From Trachythela sp. YZ-2020 (Eukaryota > Cnidaria > Anthozoa > Malacalcyonacea > Clavulariidae), in contig JADLSH010000365.1 in the NCBI GenBank assembly GCA_016169945.1, positions 124,001 through 188,000 of the forward strand: DNA of 64,000 bases, written 5' to 3'. This document shows, one piece after another, positions 56,116 through 64,000 of the stretch; the first letter of the stretch is position 1, and the number at the start of each line of letters is the position of its first letter. Under the pieces are notes generated by a model. That model saw only the letters and a program-made list of their open reading frames with translations. It did no database searches and was not told the DNA's origin. The position numbers and the translations under genes are program-made.

Positions 56116-57345
56116 GTGGGCGGTTATCTTTCTTCAGCACTGGTCTAGGCGAAATTCAAAATTTCTCCGGGGGAGCATGCCCCTAGGATTCTCGCGCCAT
56201 AGGCGCAACCTCGTTCCAAGGTTTTTCCCTCTTGTGGAGGAAAGACCCTGGCTGGAGCAGGTCACATGTCTCTCCAAAATTATATTGCCTACGGGGGTGA
56301 GGGAAAAGTGTCCTATTACATGCTTCCACTTGAAAAGTTTACATGTCAATTACAATGAGTGAGCGTTCAGTACTGCCTACTGGTGCTCTGGAGAATCAAT
56401 ATTCTTGCGAATAATTTAAGTCTTAAGATTTGTTCGTTTTTGGTTTTAAAGAAGAATTATCTAAATCATCAGACAATTCAGAAACCAAGCAAGTCTGGTT
56501 TGAAGGTTTTGGTCAAATTCCCCAACGTGTGGGTGAAAACCAACGTCAAATTCCCCACGGTGCGGGCAAAAAAACAGTCAAATACCCATCTGCCTCGTAA
56601 GATTCCCATATATACATTCTTAATGTGTATGTGAAGAGGACCAAGACTTTAAATGTATTTTGCTTGAATGAAATAGTGTGATACCTTTACCATTTTTAAC
56701 AACTAGAACATAAGTTCTCCAACAAAATACAATAAAGCGTAGTCGCAAGAGATAGCTACAAAGTCGTTAAAGACGTAAATTGCAAATTAAACTAAATGTA
56801 TTGAGTAAGTAAAAAAACAGATCAATGTAATAACAAAACAAATTACAGAATCCTTTTTGGTAAAAGCCTCCTGTATAACACTGATATAGTCTGTGGTAAG
56901 CGAGATTTCGGGTTACTTATTTAAATAGAATCACTATACTTTATTCCCAGATATATTCATATTGTCTGCAATTGAAAATCTGAATTTTTTCTTGTCAAAA
57001 CAACGAAGTGAAACATTAAAAGCACCATGTAAATTCAGTCTGGCCGTTTAATGCGGGTTAACCCGTTCAATTGGACTACGAACAAGTGGCTGCGGTCGCT
57101 TAATAGAGGTGGCCGTTTAATACAGGACCGCTTAATACAGGTTCGACCGTATTGCAGTACAAGTATAGAGCTGTGTTGATGGGCACAGTGATTAGTGCAT
57201 GTGCCCTTCACCTCTCTATTACCTCATAATGATGAGTTATTTAAGGTTCACATCACATGATATACGTGCGTAATGATAGATTGGACATTGCGCAACGAAT
57301 TTTAGGTGTAGTTTTACCAAATTTTCAGTGAAAAAAGCCAGACAC

Positions 57346-57540
57346 AATTGTTAAATTTAATCAACTTAAGAAGAACAAAGGAATCTTGTCAGTGGGAACA
57401 CAGCATGGTGATAGAGATATTGCTCCAGAACGAAAATGTTTTCGCATGGTTAGAGGAGTATTGGTTGAGAGAACTGTAATAAAAGACGCCCTGGAGAGCG
57501 TTAAGTCGCTGGGTATAAGTAAATTTGTCTATTTTCATTA
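57346..57540 (+). pseudogene. prefoldin subunit 2-like fragment, block C copy
   Basis: Same RKCFRMVRGVLVERTV stretch as at 3,569-3,763. One base is missing upstream (tcaacttaagaag against tcaacctggacaag), which shifts the frame before the conserved part and argues that neither copy is under coding constraint. Confidence 0.5.
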
Positions 57541-58171
57541 AATTTAGCTACCACCAACGAAGCGGCGTGAAACACGGGACACATTCGAAAAGTAAGTTGG
57601 ACAGTCGTACTTTGATTTAATTAAAAAAGATTTCCAACGCGTCATTCTTATTATGCTATTCCCACATTGGGTTGTAAGGAACGGTCTTTAATGGGACCTC
57701 TATGCCCCTATGGTCAATAGTTTAAACTGAACCAATAAGCTATCCAGTTTTCGGCTTGTGCATTCGCGCGAGAATATTACGTCATGCTATATAAACCGCC
57801 ATTTTACGTGGCATTAACGTGGATTTATTTCATCGAAATGCCATTTTCGCTTATATCTTGCGAGATACTGAGAGTTATAAAACAAGCTATATCTCGTTAG
57901 AATCCTTGAACATCGAGGAGTATTTTAATGTATAGTTCGTGGTTTTAGCACGTCTAGAACTTGAGTTATTAAAGGAAAGCGTATTCATGTCAGCCATATT
58001 GGATTTCATTTTAATTGCTTTGAATCAGTGGTTTGAATTTGCCACCCAAAATGGCGGTAGCCAAACAATTATATATGAGTTGTGACGTCACTTGCAATGG
58101 CTGAAAAAATAAAGTTAGTTAAGTTTAGGTTTCCCCCGGTGTTAACACTGCATCAATCCGGGTGCTCCTTA

Positions 58172-58825
58172 GGGACCGTTCATTTTTTTATCTGTGAAGG
58201 GGGGGGGGGGCTGATGGAATTTAGTGAGCGCTCTTAAATCTCTAGCATGGCCCACCCCGTCATACTCAACTTTTTTCCAGCGGCCCACCCCTAAATAATG
58301 ATAGTTTTCAGATGACCTGCCCCCCCCCCCACCTTCTCTCCTAAAAATTCCAAACTACACATGTAACCTTAAAAACTCGTTTTTGTGAGCAAAAGCCTTT
58401 GTGATCATTGCATGGCTGACTTTAAATATTGTTTATATACAGTATTTCCAAGTTATACCTACAGTATAAACAGATAAAACAAGTTGTAACTATGTTGTAA
58501 ATATCTTGCTCAAGATGTGTCAGGATTTACTAAAGCACCAGTTGCAAGGCTGAGCCCACTTGGGTATTCATGCTATGGGTCTTGCAGGGGTAGGGGGCAT
58601 GCTCCGGAACATTTTGAATAGCTCAGAATGCCCATTTCGTGCACTTTCAGGCTGACATTCTTACAACAGAACAACAAAACATTGTAATCATTTTTTCCGT
58701 GCACCCCCCTTCTTCTGCCAGTATTCTTTTCGCGTGGCCCATCCTTTTCAAGGCATCTCTTTGTGGATGGTCCACCCCCTAATTCCACCAGCGCCTCCCC
58801 TCCCAGATAAAAAATGAACGGTTCC
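58172..58825. mobile_element. GGGACC-type MITE, block C copy
   Basis: Same insertion as 4,386-4,980, flanked by TTA (58,169-58,171 and 58,826-58,828). It is about 60 bp longer, mainly in the right arm (cttcttctgccagtattctt). A G12 run lies near the left end. Confidence 0.75.
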
Positions 58826-59025
58826 TTACTGGACCTCCAGTGAGAACAGTTTAGAACTGATAGAGCTATCCAGTATAAATAGAGTTAGTTTAGTTTAGTT
58901 TAGGTTCCTGTAATGACACTGGATCAACAAGTGTTGTCTCTTACTGGAGCTCTAGGGAGAACAGTTTCGAACTGATAGAGAGCTATCCAGTATAAACAGA
59001 GTTAGTTCAGTTCTCTAAGGAGTAC
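58826..59025. repeat. two units of the 115-bp upstream tandem
   Basis: Units start at about 58,827 and 58,941 (ttactgga ... gagaacagttt ... ctatccagtataaa). Block A has four. Confidence 0.75.
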
Positions 59026-59184
59026 TATCAAGCGTACACGCTTGTGAAAATGTTGAGAATTTTGGATGACCCGGTTAGAACTCTCCCCTAACTCGGATCA
59101 TTCTATTATAGCAACTTCGGTGCCAACTCGTTCAAAGAAAACGACTCAAGTCGTCGGAACCCACCAAGTGCTAAAGAACACTAT

Positions 59185-62100
59185 ATGAAACAAGCGAGAT
59201 ATTTTCCTGGACAGAGTCCAGCCACGGCTAACAAAATGCCTGCGAATAAGAAATCGTCAGTCGGTATGGGTTTAAATGCGTCCTATCTTCCTTCGTTCCA
59301 TAATGGACACACACAGTCCAGACTTGGAGGCGGTTACGCTCTTGGTGGAACATCTGGTAGTTCAGTTGGTAAGTTGTCGGCCATTTATACCCAAAGCTTG
59401 AGTTTTGAAATGTAGAAAGCCACCCAGCTTATCGCGTGACTAAAAAACAAGAATAATTGGATGAGACGTTACTGTTTTGGCTTGCACGTTTTGGTTTATT
59501 TCATTTTAATAACATTGTAGTCATATATCATGCGTTTTGATTGACTAATAGGTTACAGCTAAATATAGCAGTCACGCAACTTCCAGATAAATCTGTTATC
59601 CGCTAGCAGATCACATGTTATCTGTAGGTTGAGCCAGCGGTATGAAATTTTATAGCAAGCGGAAGCTTACACGAATAAAACTAGTGATCCAAGGATAGTG
59701 CAAAGTATTAAAAGACAAACGCTATGTTACATGGTTTATAGTGCGTACTATAATGGTTTATAGTGTGTTGTGTTGATATTTGCATATTACGTATTTACAC
59801 GAGCAATTTGGCAATTATTTTTACCTTTACTATTTTTATTTGCCCTTGAAAATCATATGAGTCACGATTTAGGAACAGTTACTATTTTTAGACTTTTAGG
59901 GTTAGGATTAAGGTTGGGATTAGGGTTAGGGTTAAAATACAATAGAATACAAAATTACAAAAGTCTAAAAATAGTAACTCTTCCTAAAACGTGGCAGGTA
60001 TATTGAAAATTGATGAATGTGACAAGCTTTTGAAAAGCTAGCATGCCAGTTTTTCAACAAGTACACTTGTCAATGAAAAGCTTGTAATATTTCATCATGC
60101 GTAATTCTAAATTCGCGATGAGTGATTTATGTTTTTGCCAATATATTATAGTAAGCAGATAAAATTGTCTTTTGTTTACGGTTGCAATATTTGATTAGTT
60201 TTATTCAACTAATTACAAATATGTCAACTCAACTTCGATTATTTCAAATTTTATTTATTTATTATTTCATCGTGTATATAAAATTTCGAGAGTACGGTTG
60301 TACACAGACTACTAAAATAAAGGCTAAGCAAAACTAGAAAGTATATAGAATGCATCATACATCAATGATAGTTATATATACAGACGCATCCTCGCTAAAA
60401 TGCCATTCGCATTTGTAAACAACTGCCCCGTCAACAGAGATGTGTTCTATTAATATTACATAACAAATTTCAAAATTATGCAGTTCATACTACACTCTAC
60501 TACTCTTGTGACTCTACAAATTACACTCTGTCTACGGACAGAGTATAGCAACTTCTACTATCTATAAAATTCGCCAGAAACAATAGCGGAGTAGCCGTAT
60601 TAATGTGTATAAATTGTACGCAAGTCGACTTACGTTAGATCGCTGGTAAAATCCAATGCTGTATACTATAACTAACATATTCGATATTTATGGTAAGGCC
60701 AAAGGGACCTCATCGGGTCTTGAATCTTGTATTTGAATTTTTTTATATACCAGCACCAACTCCAAGTCCAAAATATGTGACACGTTGGAGGCGAAACTTA
60801 CGCTTCGGAATTTATAAAAATATCGCCATAATGAATATTCGACCCATTCAGTATTGTCTATTGAATATATAAATGACAAAACGCACTACTAATCCAAAAG
60901 GCCAAAATGAAAACGTTTATTTATAAACTTGATCGTATTTCTATCACATTCCCACTCCCAGCTGCCACCACTGTGCGGTAAATATTTCGAAATTTCGTAT
61001 TTTCGTTCCGTGATATTATTAGATTAGTGGACTTGAACGCACGTGTTCATAGCTACCGGGGGAGTTAGCAACCCAATATTATATATAAACGATTGTTATG
61101 AAGTAGACGTTTAATACCACAACCCAAATGTTGTTCGTAAATCTAATTAAACACTGCATGAATACAACCGAATTGAGCTATATGATAACTTGAAAGTGCT
61201 TAAAAAAGTTTCAACCCCAAAGTTTAACAGATACGGTATTAATAGAGAATCTTCGCAAACACCCCCCGGAAAGTTTACACTATGATGTGTCTATCTATGT
61301 ATGATAGCTCGTGTGAATTTTCGCCCCTCATCACAATACTGCAAAGTTAAAAACTTTGCACTAAAAACCAAGAGAAAATAGAATGAACGAAGGATATTTC
61401 TTGAATTCTTTTCGTGCTTTTTGACATTTGTATCGGACCTATTGTAGGTAAATGAGGTTTCTAATATTTTTATGTTGTTATCGTTATGTTTAAATTGGTT
61501 TGACTCGGCATTTTTTTGAGAACTGAACGCTGTTTTGTACAAACAGACTTTAAACCATTGTTTGTCAAAGGAGTTTAATGAAAACGCAATGTATAATAAA
61601 ACAGTTATTGAATTCGGTTTTTGTGATATACGAGACCTTGATAATTCCGAACATCACAAAAACCTCACCCAATAACTGTTTAATATTTCATCTATTTGCC
61701 TCCAAATACGAGACTGCTACATACACTATATTCTCACTATGATAACTGCCGATTGACTACCACCTGTTGCGTCATGTTACACGAAGCATTTTTTTGCAAC
61801 TTGCCACGCAATTTCTAGCCTGCGTGGCAGGCGTTCTATTGTGGAGGAGGGAGTATTGTTTAGAGCGCGCGCTAGGTGAGAAAAAAAAGCGCGCGCGTTA
61901 AACAAAACTCGAATAGAACGCCTGCCACGCAGGCTACGCAATTTCAGGCACAGAGCGATTTTAGGTAAAAAGTATATTCGCAGAGAAATTATGAGCATGA
62001 ATCTCGTTTTACTTGGCCGATATTTTTCTTGCTAAACATGCCCAGAAGGCAACAAAAAATGATTGAGAATGATAATATCGGTGGAGTGAAACACGGGCAT

Positions 62101-63306
62101 GTTCACTGTTTTTCTGTGCATACATTTCTACATAACATGGCTCTGTGCAGAATTGCGTTGCAAGTTGCAGCAAAAATTGCCCCGTGCAACATGGCCTTCA
62201 ATGAAACTCATCTATAAACACCTCATCACAAGCAAGAAATAGAAGAATATGATTTAATTAATCTCTTCTATCTCAAGGTGTTGGCGGATATTGGAAGCCT
62301 ACATTATCACAACAACCAAGTGGTCCTGTGTATCAACCTCCCGGCGCTACTAAACCTGGCAAGGTTGGAGGAGCTGTGCACGGCCGAACAGACTGGAGCC
62401 TAAAGTAAGTACGGTGTATTAATACCGCATGTGTCCTCGCCCTTTGCATAGAGATGACCGCAGCTATTTGCCACAAGGCTATCTCCACCTTGTTGGCCGA
62501 TGACGTCATTCCTTGAGTATATAATGAGCTACGGTGCGACTCTAGATCATCCCTGATGAAGACACGAGATCGGAGTGTCGAAACGTTGGGTCGTGAATGC
62601 AATTCGACCGGCTTTGCATTCATTTACTAAACATGAATGATATTAAACCTGGTTGCTGTAAGCGAAAAAAATTCAAATTATAGAGCCTGTTTACCACTTC
62701 AACCGTATCGTATTCTTTTGTGTCAAAGTCATTTGTTCCAGCTTAGTGCTCAGAAAACAAAGAAATACGCTATATGTTTGAGTACACACGTTGAAACGCA
62801 CAAGTTGTAACAAATCTGCACCAGACTTGTACCAATGCTGTTTCAACAATTTGTTATCAGGATGTATTCGCACTGCTTGTTCCCAGCTTGTTGACAAGTT
62901 GCTACAAGGTTGTTGACTCGTTACAACAGACTTGTTACAAGTTGTTCCACCAACTTGTTATCGTCCTGCAATTCAACAACTTGTTAACAAGTTGTGAGTG
63001 ACAACCTTGTAGCAACTTGACAAAACGACAGCATTGTTACAACTTGTGAGTGACAACCTTGTAGCAACTTGACAAAACGACAGCATTGTTACAACTTGTT
63101 GACAAGCTTGCTACAAGCCTGTTGCGAACCCATCTTGTTGACGAGATGTGAGATTTTTACGTGTGTACATAGACTGTTCGTCCTTACGGATGGTCAGTGT
63201 GTTTGCAACGTTCGTTCAGAAGGATCAACCCGTCTCTTAGTAGTATAAATCGCATTAATGTCTATATCAATTTCTCCTGATTTATAGGTACGGCGGTGGA
63301 AGATAG
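59185..63306 (+). CDS. small Gly-rich three-exon protein, copy C
   Basis: Exon 1 is 59,112 or 59,185 to 59,368, exon 2 is 62,278-62,404 and exon 3 is 63,288-63,306. Splice sites and phases equal those of copy A (phase 1, then phase 2). The product matches copy A except Thr for Ala in the SPATANKMPANKKSS stretch. Intron 1 is about 2.9 kb and includes a telomere-like MITE and a MULE MITE; intron 2 holds the hammerhead-like unit and the CAACTTGTT element. Upstream are two copies of the 115-bp tandem. The start is ambiguous: the frame is open upstream to an acceptor at 59,111 (ctattatag), so a non-coding or missing upstream exon is possible. No known domain. Confidence 0.65.
59690..60602. other. 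C-only part of intron 1
   Basis: About 0.9 kb without counterpart in A or B, mostly AT-rich. It contains the 113-bp telomere-like MITE and nothing else I recognise. The open frame at 59,770-60,006 runs through that MITE and is not a gene. Confidence 0.5.
59872..59984. mobile_element. 113-bp MITE with telomere-like TTAGGG core
   Basis: ggaacagttactatttttag with acttt on the left and aaagtctaaaaatagtaact with cttcc on the right are inverted ends (one mismatch), flanked by TA. The left half of the interior is a degenerate telomere-type tract (ttagggttagg, then attaaggttgggattagggt and tagggtt). Confidence 0.75.
61816..61936. mobile_element. MULE-type MITE, block C copy
   Basis: Same insertion as 25,725-25,865, with the 9-bp cgcaatttc on both sides (61,807-61,815 and 61,937-61,945). 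It is 20 bp shorter by loss of one agagcgcgcgct repeat. Confidence 0.85.
62495..62630 (+). ncRNA. hammerhead-like core, copy C
   Basis: CTGATGA at 62,553-62,559, stem II gacac/gtgtc, GAAAC at 62,580-62,584 and GTC at 62,590-62,592, preceded by tgacgtcattccttgag and tatataatg. It looks identical to copy B. Confidence 0.5.
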
Positions 63307-63860
63307 AAGTCGCTCTAAGAAGATTTTCACACAAATATTCTAAGAGATATTCTTACAGAATGCGCATCACTTGTAAATATACATAAATATAAAGACGCAC
63401 AGTTGATCAAAACATTCAGCGTTCAACGCCTCAGGTCACAGAGCACCAGAGTGGAAAAATTACAAAATATTTAAAATTTTATTTATTTCAAAGACTCGAA
63501 CTGGACGCATGTATGATGTATATAGAACATAGATCAGCCTGCACCTGTAAATATGTTATTATATAAAACGCCAAGCGTTCACTCAAACGACGTCTGTAGT
63601 TTGTTTTTATAGACATGCAATAGAGATTTGATTAAATATATTGATTCTGTACAGCTTTCTGAAATTTTCCACTTTTGAGCAAGCGTAATTATATTGCCCT
63701 AATAAGTTATTTGCAAGTTTGTATATCGTCCAGGGGCGACGAAACAGGGTAGTGGGGTTATAGCCCTCAGAAGTAGAGGTAAGTAGGCTAAGCCCCTCAC
63801 CCCCTCCCCAGGGGAATAACTTAATACGGAGGTGTCAGATTCTTTGCGTCAAAAGGATTA
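63307..63860 (+). other. 3' flank of copy C and LINE-free insertion site
   Basis: Same sequence as 27,248-27,801. At 63,849-63,870 tcaaaaggatta runs straight into gggttgagat, the pre-insertion state of the LINE site in block B. Confidence 0.8.
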
Positions 63861-64000
63861 GGGTTGAGATGTAGCCATGCGAACGAACGAACGCGAACGA
63901 ACGAATGAATGATAATATTTATTAAGGAAAACCAACATCACAAATAGTGTTTTTCAGAAGGTTCCTGAGAAACATTAGAATACAAAGTATATAAAACTAT
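63861..64000 (-). mobile_element. older LINE 3' end, cut by the window end
   Basis: Same as 32,713-32,852: a gaacgaacg / gaatgaatg simple-repeat tail, then the 3' UTR of the minus-strand LINE fragment. Confidence 0.7.

Larger units (their letters stand above)
53474..63860. repeat. segmental duplicate block C (continuous equivalent of A plus B)
   Basis: The order of elements and genes is that of A up to the end of intron 2 and exon 3, then that of B through to ggatta at 63,860. Differences from A: no 140-bp MITE, no MULE in intron 1, LINE in place of the hAT right end, two rather than four upstream tandem units, and 1.67 kb more in intron 1. Difference from B: no 4.9-kb LINE, and exon 1 is present. 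Confidence 0.85.

Noticed and set aside
59890..59936. Chromosome end or true telomere
   Set aside because: The tract is about 45 bp, degenerate, and enclosed in a small MITE with normal sequence on both sides.

Overview
The window looks like intergenic and intronic DNA of an animal nuclear genome, most probably a cnidarian (inference). It is AT-rich with no bacterial-style gene packing. Coding exons are short and bounded by GT/AG introns. Almost everything else is transposon: MITEs with terminal inverted repeats (TIRs) and target-site duplications (TSDs), hAT and Mutator-like elements, CR1/L2-type LINEs with an esterase ORF1, and a tRNA-derived SINE whose body carries the 'ctccggtttcctcccac' core common in marine invertebrates. 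The sequence alone cannot name the species.

Layout. Block A (1-9,009) holds one copy of a small three-exon gene (exons near 5,505-5,761, 7,638-7,764 and 8,646-8,664) with several nested transposons. At 9,010 it gives way abruptly to a 13-kb satellite of about 370 copies of a 35-bp monomer (9,010-22,040). A 2.39-kb DNA element with TA target duplication follows (22,132-24,521). Block B (24,523-27,801 and on) carries only exons 2 and 3 of the same gene and is then interrupted by a nearly full-length LINE (27,802-32,708). From about 33,128 to 53,233 there is non-duplicated, transposon-rich DNA with two hAT remnants, many MITEs and a few exon-like stretches. Block C (53,234-64,000) is a second continuous version of A plus B, with a complete gene copy (59,112-63,306).

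B and C are nearly identical by eye; A and C are a little more diverged. A, B and C could be true segmental duplications or two haplotypes placed in one contig. The C copy supplies the empty site for the LINE found in B.

Most notable points: (1) the LINE's two ORFs share a frame and are separated only by a TGA in the readthrough context TGA-CTAG, with no ATG for ORF2; (2) the satellite monomer is nearly identical to the TIR of a MITE family present in the same window; (3) two related MITEs inserted back to back share one 8-bp target duplication, present three times; (4) hammerhead-ribozyme-like cores lie in the second intron of each gene copy; (5) the ORF2 frameshifts look like single-base losses, mostly in homopolymer runs, which points to consensus errors as much as to decay.
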